Shown here piece after piece: positions 48,422 through 56,927 of a stretch of DNA of 64,000 bases (the stretch's first letter is position 1; each line of letters opens with the position of its first letter). Below the pieces are notes generated by a model, which was not told where the DNA came from, made no database searches, and saw nothing but the letters and a program-made list of their open reading frames with translations. The stretch covers positions 1-64,000 of the forward strand of contig CAKZHC010000009.1 of the NCBI GenBank assembly GCA_936920625.1. Reading direction: 5' to 3'. The translations under genes were made by a program, and so were the position numbers. The DNA is from an uncultured Enterobacteriaceae bacterium. Lineage in GTDB: Bacteria; Pseudomonadota; Gammaproteobacteria; Enterobacterales; Enterobacteriaceae.

Positions 48422-49240
48422 ATGGCTGCCGGAGAGATCTCTACGCCGCAGGAATACATAGGTCATCACCTGAATAATCTTCAACTGGACCTGAGTACCT
48501 TCGAGTTGGTTAATCCGCATAACCCACCAGCAACATTCTGGGTTATCAACATCGATTCCATGTTTTTTTCCATTATACTGGGCCTCATATTTCTGGTGCT
48601 GTTTCGCAGAGTGGCCAGAACAGTGACCAGTGGAGTACCGGCTAAATGCCAGGCAGCAATTGAACTTATTGTTGGCTTTGTCGACAACAATGTAAGGGAT
48701 ATGTATCACGGCGGAAGCAAAATTATTGCTCCACTGGCCCTGACCATTTTTGTCTGGGTTTTTCTGATGAACTTCATGGATTTGCTCCCTATCGATCTGA
48801 TACCATTCATCGGTGAGCACGTGTTTGGGCTTCCTGCATTACGCGTTGTGGCGTCGGCGGACGTCAATATCACGCTCTCTATGGCGTTAGGTGTATTCAT
48901 TCTTATCCTTTTCTATAGTATCAGGATGAAGGGTTTTAGCGGTTTTACCAAAGAACTAATATTGCAACCTTTTAATCACCCTATCTTCATTCCTGTTAAC
49001 CTGATTCTTGAAGGTGTAAGCCTGTTCTCAAAACCCGTTTCTCTTGCTCTGCGATTGTTCGGTAATATGTATGCCGGTGAGCTGATCTTCATTCTGATAG
49101 CGGGATTGTTACCTTGGTGGTCACAGTGGATTTTGAGCCTGCCCTGGGCGATATTCCACATTCTGATCATATCACTTCAGGCATTTATTTTTATGGTTCT
49201 GACGATTGTCTATCTGTCGATGGCTTCGGAAAAACACTGA
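48422..49240 (+). CDS. atpB: ATP synthase Fo subunit a
   Basis: This 272-residue membrane subunit (271 in E. coli) forms the proton half-channels against the c-ring. It begins with TPQEYIGHHLNNLQLDL and contains the essential Arg in SLALRLFGNMYAGEL (near 210) plus conserved polar residues in the last helix (LQAFIFMVLTIVYLSMA). A GAGG site four bases upstream fixes the start at 48422; the frame opens four codons earlier. Confidence 0.97.
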   Translation: MAAGEISTPQEYIGHHLNNLQLDLSTFELVNPHNPPATFWVINIDSMFFSIILGLIFLVLFRRVARTVTSGVPAKCQAAIELIVGFVDNNVRDMYHGGSKIIAPLALTIFVWVFLMNFMDLLPIDLIPFIGEHVFGLPALRVVASADVNITLSMALGVFILILFYSIRMKGFSGFTKELILQPFNHPIFIPVNLILEGVSLFSKPVSLALRLFGNMYAGELIFILIAGLLPWWSQWILSLPWAIFHILIISLQAFIFMVLTIVYLSMASEKH

Positions 49241-49291
49241 TATTATTCAATATTATTATTACGTTTTAACTAAAACAAACTGGAGATTGTC

Positions 49292-49534
49292 ATGGAAAAC
49301 CTGAATATGGATCTGCTGTACATGGCCGCCGCTGTGATGATGGGACTCGCGGCGATCGGTGCTGCGATCGGTATCGGCCTTCTTGGAGGTAAATTTCTGG
49401 AGGGTGCAGCACGTCAGCCAGATCTTATTCCACTATTGCGTACCCAGTTCTTCGTTGTAATGGGCTTAGTGGATGCTATCCCGATGATTGCTGTGGGACT
49501 GGGCCTTTACGTGATGTTTGCTGTTGCGAAATAG
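49292..49534 (+). CDS. atpE: ATP synthase Fo subunit c
   Basis: This 80-residue hairpin protein of two membrane helices joined by the polar loop ARQPDL forms the rotating c-ring. The proton-carrying Asp61 is in GLVDAIPMI. It is identical to E. coli subunit c at nearly every position, with one added Lys at the C-terminus. The stop codon is TAG. Confidence 0.98.
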   Translation: MENLNMDLLYMAAAVMMGLAAIGAAIGIGLLGGKFLEGAARQPDLIPLLRTQFFVVMGLVDAIPMIAVGLGLYVMFAVAK

Positions 49535-49627
49535 TCCGATGGTGCGTCGCAGAGCACGATGCTGTGTGGCAATGAACTTATTTTGTATCTTATACAATGA
49601 AATTAACTTATCGGGGGGCATTGTTCT

Positions 49628-50098
49628 GTGAACATTAACGCAACAATCCTCGGCCAAGCTATTGCGTTCATCTTTTTTGTCGCGTTTTGTATGAAGTTCG
49701 TATGGCCCCCAATCATGGCGGCCATTGAAAAACGTCAGAAAGAAGTGGCTGACGGCCTTGCTTCTGCACAACAGGCTAAGGAAGATTTGGAACATGCACA
49801 GGCTACTGTGACCGAACAGCTAAAAAAAGCCAAAGAAGAAGCGCAGATTATTATTGAACAAGCCAATAAGCGTCGTACACAGATTCTGGAAGATGCTAAA
49901 TCTGAAGCTGAAGCTGAAAGAAGTAAAATAGTTACCCAGGGAAAGGCAGAAATCGATGCAGAGCGTAAGCGTGTGCATGAAGAGCTCTGCAAACAGGTCA
50001 CGCTGCTGGCGATGGCCGGGGCCGAAAAAATACTCGAGCGTTCTGTGGATGAAGCTACTAACAACGCTATTGTTGATAAACTGGTTGCTGAACTTTAA
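49628..50098 (+). CDS. atpF: ATP synthase Fo subunit b
   Basis: This 156-residue stator subunit has the E. coli length. One N-terminal membrane helix (residues 5-25) is followed by a long charged coiled coil rich in Glu, Lys and Ala, ending in the delta-binding region VDEATNNAIVDKLVAEL. The start is GTG, as in E. coli. Confidence 0.97.
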   Translation: MNINATILGQAIAFIFFVAFCMKFVWPPIMAAIEKRQKEVADGLASAQQAKEDLEHAQATVTEQLKKAKEEAQIIIEQANKRRTQILEDAKSEAEAERSKIVTQGKAEIDAERKRVHEELCKQVTLLAMAGAEKILERSVDEATNNAIVDKLVAEL

Positions 50099-50112
50099 GG
50101 AGGGCCGGGCCG

Positions 50113-50646
50113 ATGTCTGAATTAGTCACAATCGCTCGTCCTTACGCTAAAGCGGCTTTTGATTTTGCCGTTGAGCACAACCGTGTTCAGCACTGGCAGC
50201 AAATGTTGATTTTTGCTACAGAAGTAGCGCGCAATGAGCAGATAGCAGTTATGTTATCTGGCGTTATGGCACCTGAAGCACTGGCCACGACTTTTATCAG
50301 TATTTGTGGTTCGGAGCTTGATGAATATGGTCAGAACCTGATTAAAATAATGGCAGAAAACAGGCGATTAACTGCACTGCCTGCTGTATTACAGGAGTTT
50401 ATCCAGTTGCGTGACCTCTATGAGGCAACCGCAGAGGTGGAAGTTCTCACAGCCAGAGAGCTTAGTAAAGAGCAGTTAAACAAAATTAGAGCCGCGATGG
50501 AAAAACATCTGTCACGCAACGTAAATCTCAATATCAAAATTGATAAGACTGTCATGGCGGGTGTGATCATCCGTGCCGGTGATATGGTTATTGATGGCAG
50601 CGTGCGCGGCCGTCTTGAACGTCTGACAGACGCCCTGCTGTCTTAA
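50113..50646 (+). CDS. atpH: ATP synthase F1 subunit delta
   Basis: This 177-residue subunit, the E. coli length, links the b dimer to the top of the alpha-beta hexamer. It starts MSELVTIARPYAKAAFDFA and ends with GVIIRAGDMVIDGSVRGRLERL, both family signatures. It begins 14 bases after atpF with a GGAGGG ribosome site. Confidence 0.97.
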   Translation: MSELVTIARPYAKAAFDFAVEHNRVQHWQQMLIFATEVARNEQIAVMLSGVMAPEALATTFISICGSELDEYGQNLIKIMAENRRLTALPAVLQEFIQLRDLYEATAEVEVLTARELSKEQLNKIRAAMEKHLSRNVNLNIKIDKTVMAGVIIRAGDMVIDGSVRGRLERLTDALLS

Positions 50647-50660
50647 GAGGACTGGAGTCT

Positions 50661-52202
50661 ATGCAACTGAATTCCACCGAAATCAGTGAACTGATTAAAG
50701 AGCGCATTGCTCAGTTTAATATCGTGAGCGAGACTCACAACGAAGGTACTATTGTCTCTGTGAGTGACGGTATCATACGCATTCATGGTCTGGCCGATGT
50801 TATGCAGGGCGAAATGATCACTTTGCCCGGTAATCGTTATGCTATCGCTCTTAACCTCGAGCGTGACTCTGTCGGTGCGGTGGTAATGGGCCCTTATGCG
50901 GACCTTGATGAAGGGATGCGGGTAAAGTGTACTGGCCGTATTCTTGAGGTACCCGTCGGGCGTGGATTGCTGGGCCGTGTGGTTAATACACTCGGACAAC
51001 CTATTGATGGAAAAGGACATATCGAGGATGATGGTTTCTCTCCGGTTGAAGTTATTGCCCCGGGGGTTATTGATCGTCAGTCAGTTGACCAGCCAGTTCA
51101 GACGGGATACAAATCTGTCGATGCCATGATTCCCATTGGCCGTGGCCAGCGTGAGCTCATCATTGGAGATCGGCAGACAGGTAAAACTGCAATGGCGATT
51201 GATGCCATCATCAACCAGCGTGATTCTGGCATCAAATGTATTTATGTAGCGATTGGTCAGAAGGCCTCAACTATTGCTAATGTTGTGCGTAAACTCGAAG
51301 AGCACAACGTACTCGACAACACTATAGTCGTCGTTGCATCAGCGGCTGAATCTGCGGCTCTGCAATATTTGGCACCTTATGCAGGATGTGCGATGGGCGA
51401 GTATTTCCGGGACCGTGGTGAAGATGCTCTCATCGTTTACGATGATCTGTCCAAACAGGCAGTGGCTTATCGTCAAATCTCTTTGCTGTTGCGCCGTCCG
51501 CCGGGGCGTGAAGCATTTCCCGGAGATGTATTCTATCTCCATTCCCGCCTGCTGGAACGCGCATCCCGTGTTAGCGCTGATTACGTTGAGCGCTTTACTA
51601 AAGGTGCTGTTAAAGGCCAGACCGGATCGCTGACTGCACTGCCCATTATTGAAACACAGGCGGGGGATGTTTCTGCATTTGTACCGACCAATGTTATTTC
51701 AATCACTGATGGCCAGATCTTCCTGGAATCTAATTTGTTCAACTCCGGTATTCGTCCGGCTGTAAACCCCGGTATATCGGTATCCCGTGTGGGCGGAGCG
51801 GCTCAGACTAAAATCATCAAAAAACTTTCAGGAGGTATTCGTACCGCACTGGCACAATACCGTGAATTGGCAGCGTTCTCGCAGTTTGCGTCTGATCTTG
51901 ATGATGCAACCCGCAAGCAATTAAGCCATGGTCAGAAAGTTACTGAGTTATTGAAGCAGAAACAGTATGCACCCATGTCTGTTGCTGAACAGGGGATAGT
52001 ACTGTTCGCTGCTGAGCGAGGCTATCTGGATGACATTGAACTGGCTAAAATAGGCAGTTTTGAAACGGCATTACTGGCGTTTGTGAAGCGTGAGCACACA
52101 GAACTGATGCAGCAAATCAATCAGACTGGCGATTACAACAGCAATATTGAAGAGCATCTGAAATCATTGCTCGAAACATTCAAAAAAAACCAGGCTTGGT
52201 AA
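50661..52202 (+). CDS. atpA: ATP synthase F1 subunit alpha
   Basis: This 513-residue regulatory nucleotide-binding subunit, the E. coli length, has P-loop GDRQTGKTA at 169-177 and the arginine finger in PAVNPGISVSRVGGAAQ (near 362-378). It begins MQLNSTEISELIKERIAQFN, the delta-binding N-terminus. It is intact and tightly placed between atpH and atpG. Confidence 0.98.
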   Translation: MQLNSTEISELIKERIAQFNIVSETHNEGTIVSVSDGIIRIHGLADVMQGEMITLPGNRYAIALNLERDSVGAVVMGPYADLDEGMRVKCTGRILEVPVGRGLLGRVVNTLGQPIDGKGHIEDDGFSPVEVIAPGVIDRQSVDQPVQTGYKSVDAMIPIGRGQRELIIGDRQTGKTAMAIDAIINQRDSGIKCIYVAIGQKASTIANVVRKLEEHNVLDNTIVVVASAAESAALQYLAPYAGCAMGEYFRDRGEDALIVYDDLSKQAVAYRQISLLLRRPPGREAFPGDVFYLHSRLLERASRVSADYVERFTKGAVKGQTGSLTALPIIETQAGDVSAFVPTNVISITDGQIFLESNLFNSGIRPAVNPGISVSRVGGAAQTKIIKKLSGGIRTALAQYRELAAFSQFASDLDDATRKQLSHGQKVTELLKQKQYAPMSVAEQGIVLFAAERGYLDDIELAKIGSFETALLAFVKREHTELMQQINQTGDYNSNIEEHLKSLLETFKKNQAW

Positions 52203-52252
52203 TGTCAGTGGCTTTTCGGTAAGGCAGATCACCAGACTTTGAGGAGAGTTAA

Positions 52253-53125
52253 ATGGCTGGTGCGAAAGAGATACGTAATAAAATCGGTAGCGTAAAAAAT
52301 ACGCAGAAGATCACTAAGGCAATGGAAATGGTTGCTGCCTCCAAAATGCGTAAAACTCAGGAACGCATGGCGGCCAGTCGCCCGTATGCTGAAACCATGC
52401 GCAATGTTATAGGCCACATTACCCTTGGCAATCTGGAATACAAACATGCTTATCTGGAAGATCGTGAAGTAAAGCGTGTTGGTTATTTGATTGTTTCTAC
52501 AGATCGTGGGTTATGTGGTGGTTTGAATGTCAATCTGTTTAAGAAATTACTGACAGATATGAAGCGCTGGATTGACAAAAAAGTTGAATGTGATCTGGCC
52601 ATTATCGGTTCAAAAGGGCTGGCCTTTTTCGAATCTGTAAGCGGTAATATTGTCGCTCAGGCAACTGGAATGGGTGATAATCCTTCACTCTCAGAATTGA
52701 TTGGTCCGGTTAAAGTGATGTTGCAGGCCTATGACCAAGGGCGTCTGGACAAGCTTTATATCGTTAATAACAAATTTAACAATACTATGTCTCAGACGCC
52801 AGAAATCAATCAGCTTCTGCCACTCCCGCCAGCAGGAGATCGTCAGTCAGAAGAACTGAAAAATAAAACCTGGGATTACCTGTACGAACCAGGCCCAAAA
52901 GAACTGCTGGATACCCTGCTGCGTCGTTACATTGAATCACAGGTTTATCAGGGCGTTGTTGAAAATTTAGCCAGCGAGCAGGCTGCCCGTATGGTGGCAA
53001 TGAAAGCGGCAACTGACAACGGTGGTAACCTGATTAAAGAGTTGCAGTTAGTTTACAACAAGGCTCGTCAGGCTGGCATCACTCAGGAACTCACCGAGAT
53101 CGTATCGGGAGCTTCTGCTGTCTAA
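52253..53125 (+). CDS. atpG: ATP synthase F1 subunit gamma
   Basis: This 290-residue central shaft subunit (287 in E. coli) is formed by long N- and C-terminal helices (AGAKEIRNKIGSVKNTQKIT and NKARQAGITQELTEIVSGASAV) around a Rossmann-like middle domain with STDRGLCGGLN near residues 82-92. A GAGGAG site precedes the start. Confidence 0.97.
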   Translation: MAGAKEIRNKIGSVKNTQKITKAMEMVAASKMRKTQERMAASRPYAETMRNVIGHITLGNLEYKHAYLEDREVKRVGYLIVSTDRGLCGGLNVNLFKKLLTDMKRWIDKKVECDLAIIGSKGLAFFESVSGNIVAQATGMGDNPSLSELIGPVKVMLQAYDQGRLDKLYIVNNKFNNTMSQTPEINQLLPLPPAGDRQSEELKNKTWDYLYEPGPKELLDTLLRRYIESQVYQGVVENLASEQAARMVAMKAATDNGGNLIKELQLVYNKARQAGITQELTEIVSGASAV

Positions 53126-53251
53126 TCAGATGATTATGTTGCCCTGAACACGTTGAAGGACTGACACACCATTGATGAGTATTAAAGCACTGGCAACACC
53201 GCTGTGGCGTCAGACAAGACAGCTAAAACGAATGTAGGTAGAGGATTTAAG

Positions 53252-54649
53252 ATGGCAACCGGAAAGATTGTCCAGATTATCGGCGCTATAGTTGACGTAG
53301 AATTCCCCCAGGACGCTGTACCCAAAGTGTACAATGCGTTACGGGTTGAAAAGGGTGATACACCTTTGGTGCTTGAGGTCCAGCAGCAGTTAGGTGGTGG
53401 CGTGGTACGTACCATCGCTATGGGGTCATCTGATGGCCTCAAGCGTGGTCTGGAAGTTACCGATCAGGCTGAACCAATCAAGGTACCGGTGGGCAAGGCC
53501 ACTCTGGGTCGTATTATGAATGTCCTGGGCGAACCAATTGATATGAAAGGTCCGCTGAAACAAGAGGATGGCATAGAACCTGAAGTAGCCTCTATTCACC
53601 GTTCTGCACCTTCGTATGAAGATTTATCAAGCTCTCAGGAATTACTGGAAACCGGCATCAAAGTTATCGATCTGATCTGCCCTTTCGCCAAGGGGGGTAA
53701 GGTAGGTTTGTTTGGTGGTGCCGGAGTCGGTAAAACAGTCAATATGATGGAGCTCATTCGCAATATTGCTATTGAGCATTCAGGTTACTCTGTTTTTGCT
53801 GGTGTTGGTGAACGTACTCGTGAAGGTAACGATTTTTACCACGAAATGACAGAGTCTAATGTTTTAGATAAAGTTGCTTTGGTCTATGGTCAGATGAACG
53901 AGCCTCCTGGCAACCGTCTTCGTGTGGCGCTGACCGGTTTAACCATGGCAGAAAAATTTCGTGATGAAGGACGTGATGTTCTGCTCTTCATCGATAATAT
54001 CTACCGTTATACCCTGGCAGGTACAGAAGTATCAGCCCTGTTAGGCCGTATGCCTTCTGCGGTAGGATACCAGCCAACACTCGCTGAAGAAATGGGTGTG
54101 TTGCAGGAGCGTATTACGTCTACTAAAACAGGTTCAATCACTTCAGTGCAGGCAGTTTATGTACCGGCAGATGACCTGACCGATCCCTCCCCAGCAACAA
54201 CCTTCGCTCATCTGGATTCTACCGTTACTTTAAGCCGTCAGATAGCGTCACTGGGTATCTACCCTGCAGTTGATCCTCTGGATTCTACCAGCCGCCAGTT
54301 AGATCCGTTAGTAGTGGGTCAAGAACACTATGATGTTGCCCGCGGTGTGCAGTCTGTACTGCAACGTTACCAGGAGCTCAAAGACATTATCGCTATTCTT
54401 GGTATGGACGAACTATCGGAAGATGACAAACTGCTGGTGGCACGTGCACGTAAAATACAGCGCTTCCTGTCGCAGCCTTTCTTCGTGGCGGAAGTTTTTA
54501 CTGGATCTCCTGGCAAATATGTACCGCTAAAAGAGACCATTCGTGGCTTTAAAGGCATTATGGAAGGTGAATTCGACCATCTTCCAGAGCAGAGCTTCTA
54601 TATGGTGGGTACTATTGATGAAGCTATAGAAAAAGCGAAGAAATTCTAA
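53252..54649 (+). CDS. atpD: ATP synthase F1 subunit beta
   Basis: This 465-residue catalytic subunit has P-loop GGAGVGKT near residue 155 and the catalytic Glu in GVGERTREGNDFYHEM near 183-198. The Walker B strand LLFIDNIYRYT is near 245. It is five residues longer than E. coli (460) because the loop near 108-125 (GPLKQEDGIEPEVASIHR) is expanded. The frame opens at 53204, but the ATG at 53252 gives the standard N-terminus MATGKIVQIIGA. Confidence 0.98.
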   Translation: MATGKIVQIIGAIVDVEFPQDAVPKVYNALRVEKGDTPLVLEVQQQLGGGVVRTIAMGSSDGLKRGLEVTDQAEPIKVPVGKATLGRIMNVLGEPIDMKGPLKQEDGIEPEVASIHRSAPSYEDLSSSQELLETGIKVIDLICPFAKGGKVGLFGGAGVGKTVNMMELIRNIAIEHSGYSVFAGVGERTREGNDFYHEMTESNVLDKVALVYGQMNEPPGNRLRVALTGLTMAEKFRDEGRDVLLFIDNIYRYTLAGTEVSALLGRMPSAVGYQPTLAEEMGVLQERITSTKTGSITSVQAVYVPADDLTDPSPATTFAHLDSTVTLSRQIASLGIYPAVDPLDSTSRQLDPLVVGQEHYDVARGVQSVLQRYQELKDIIAILGMDELSEDDKLLVARARKIQRFLSQPFFVAEVFTGSPGKYVPLKETIRGFKGIMEGEFDHLPEQSFYMVGTIDEAIEKAKKF

Positions 54650-54674
54650 TTGCAGCTTTTCGGGAGATTTCAAT

Positions 54675-55094
54675 ATGGCTAACACGTTTCATCTGGATGT
54701 AGTCAGCGCAGAGAAACAGTTGTTCGCAGGGCTGGTCCAGAGAATTAATGTGTCGGGAAGTGAGGGCGAGCTGGGTATCTACCCAGGCCACACCCCTTTA
54801 CTGACGGCGATTAAACCAAGTATGGTGCACATCGTAACAGGCCAGGGTAAGGAAGAGTACATCTATCTTTCTGGTGGCTTGCTGGAAATACAGCCGGATA
54901 CGGTTACTGTGCTGGCCGATACGGCTATTCGTGGGGGCGATCTTGATGAAGCGCTTGCACTGGATGCCAAACGTGAAGCTGAAGTTCACATGAAAGCTTC
55001 TCATGGTGATGTCGATTATGCTATGGCCTCTGCTGAACTGGCGAAAGCGATTGCCAAATTACGCGTTATTGAACTCACTAAAAGAGCAATGTAA
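54675..55094 (+). CDS. atpC: ATP synthase F1 subunit epsilon
   Basis: This 139-residue subunit, the E. coli length, has an N-terminal beta sandwich (FHLDVVSAEKQLFAG, GELGIYPGHTPLL) and two C-terminal helices that can inhibit ATP hydrolysis. It is the last gene of the operon. A weak hairpin (CGCCTG at 55245-55250 with CAGGCG at 55262-55267, no T tract) lies about 150 bases downstream. Confidence 0.97.
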   Translation: MANTFHLDVVSAEKQLFAGLVQRINVSGSEGELGIYPGHTPLLTAIKPSMVHIVTGQGKEEYIYLSGGLLEIQPDTVTVLADTAIRGGDLDEALALDAKREAEVHMKASHGDVDYAMASAELAKAIAKLRVIELTKRAM

Positions 55095-55384
55095 ACCGAT
55101 TCGGATCGTTGGAAAGTCAGTTATCCAGTTATCACAATTGATTTTTCAGCGCTTCATATTTAGTTGCTTTCATGAATCAGATGATTTAACTCGTAGTGAA
55201 AGCAATGATCAATTAGTTTATTCTTCTGAAAAATTACCAGAAGTCGCCTGTATTCTTATTTCAGGCGTATCCTGCTGAAGTTTATGAGAGCAAATACACC
55301 TTCCCTGTGCAGGGGTGGTAGTACAACAATACTGGCTTCGCAGAAACTATGCGTGACTCGCCTGACATCGATGATGAGAAATTT

Positions 55385-56761
55385 ATGACCAGCAGTGTAA
55401 TAAGTGTGGTAATTCTTGCCGCCGGTAAAGGCACTCGCATGTATTCAGATAAACCGAAAGTCTTGCATCTGCTGGCAGGCAAGCCCATGGTACAGCATGT
55501 CATCGATACCAGTAATGCATTGGGTGCCCGCCAGATTAATCTGGTATATGGCCATGGCGGAGACACGTTGCATTCAGCGCTGCAACATAATGATCTTAAC
55601 TGGGTATTGCAAAAACAACAGCTTGGTACCGGGCATGCTATGCAGCAGGCAGCCCCTCATTTTGCCGATGACGAAGATATTCTGATGCTCTATGGCGATG
55701 TGCCGCTCATTCGTCAACAGACACTCATTCGCCTGGTGTCTGCAAAACCGCGAGGAGGAATTGCTCTGTTGACAGAGATAGTTGATGATCCTACCGGTTA
55801 TGGTCGTATCGTGCGTGAGAATGGCACGGTTGCTGGGATTGTTGAACAGAGTGATCTTAGCGATCAGCAGGACCAAATCAACGAGATCAACAGCGGTATC
55901 CTTGTTGCAAATGGCGCTGATCTCAAACGCTGGCTAGCCAGATTAACCAGTAATAATCAGAAGGGCGAATATTACATCACTGATATTATTGCTATCGCCC
56001 GGCTGGAGGGGCGTGAAGTCGTCGCTGTCCATCCAGCCGATAGTAGCGAAACCAAAGGTGTCAATAATCGTTTGCAACTGGCTGCTCTGGAACGTATCTG
56101 TCAGCGGCAACAGGCTGAAAAATTGCTATTGGCGGGTGTGATGATAACCGATCCAGATCGTTTTGATTTGCGCGGAACGCTTAATCATGGGCGTGATGTG
56201 ATTATAGACAGCAATGTTATTATTGAAGGCCAGGTTACGCTGGGCGATCGTGTTAAAATTGGTAGTGGTTGTATACTAAAAAATTGCCAAATCGACAGCG
56301 ACAGCATCATCAGCCCCTATAGTGTCATTGAAGAGTCCCTCCTGGCGGCCAGAGTCACAGTTGGGCCTTTTGCCCGTCTGCGCCCCGGCAGCGTACTGGC
56401 GTTGGAAGCACATGTTGGTAACTTTGTAGAGATGAAGAAAGCGACGCTCGGTAAAGCGTCTAAAGCGGGTCATCTCAGTTATCTGGGTGATGCTGAAATT
56501 GGCGAGGGTGTTAATGTTGGAGCAGGTACGATCACCTGCAACTATGATGGTGTCAATAAATCAAAAACACTGATAGGCGATAATGTTTTTGTCGGTTCAG
56601 GTACGCAGCTTATAGCCCCCGTAACTATACCTGAGGGATGTACCATAGCCGCAGGTACTACCATAATGAAAGACGTTCAGTCTAGCGGACTGGTTTATAA
56701 TCACAAGCAGCAACATCTAAAAACCGACTGGCAACGGCCGCTGAAACGAACAAAAAAATAA
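55385..56761 (+). CDS. glmU: Bifunctional UDP-GlcNAc pyrophosphorylase / glucosamine-1-phosphate acetyltransferase
   Basis: This 458-residue enzyme makes UDP-N-acetylglucosamine for peptidoglycan and lipopolysaccharide. The N-terminal uridylyltransferase has LAAGKGTRMYSDKPK near 12-26 and LMLYGDVPLI near 103. The C-terminal left-handed beta helix (about 250-430) carries hexapeptide repeats and the acetyltransferase site GHLSYLGDAEIG with the NYDG segment. The last 25 residues diverge from E. coli. The frame opens at 55349, but the ATG at 55385 gives the normal length. glmS follows after 166 bases. Confidence 0.97.
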   Translation: MTSSVISVVILAAGKGTRMYSDKPKVLHLLAGKPMVQHVIDTSNALGARQINLVYGHGGDTLHSALQHNDLNWVLQKQQLGTGHAMQQAAPHFADDEDILMLYGDVPLIRQQTLIRLVSAKPRGGIALLTEIVDDPTGYGRIVRENGTVAGIVEQSDLSDQQDQINEINSGILVANGADLKRWLARLTSNNQKGEYYITDIIAIARLEGREVVAVHPADSSETKGVNNRLQLAALERICQRQQAEKLLLAGVMITDPDRFDLRGTLNHGRDVIIDSNVIIEGQVTLGDRVKIGSGCILKNCQIDSDSIISPYSVIEESLLAARVTVGPFARLRPGSVLALEAHVGNFVEMKKATLGKASKAGHLSYLGDAEIGEGVNVGAGTITCNYDGVNKSKTLIGDNVFVGSGTQLIAPVTIPEGCTIAAGTTIMKDVQSSGLVYNHKQQHLKTDWQRPLKRTKK

Positions 56762-56927
56762 CCAAAGCAGTGTTCATTTTTCATGATAATTTTTTAAAAA
56801 CAATCGATTAAATAAAATAATGGTCAGTTAATCATCAATGCATAATGACAGTTAACACGTTCGTTTTAATGACCAGGATGGCTGAGTTGTCAGAAAGATA
56901 AAATTTACATTTTAAGGAAAGATTAAA

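Noticed and set aside
5652..49534. Reassignment of TAG to tryptophan, suggested by TAG at Trp positions in selB and the DUF262 gene
   Set aside because: TAG ends dnaN, yidD, atpE and rsmG at the family-standard lengths, so it works as a normal stop codon here.
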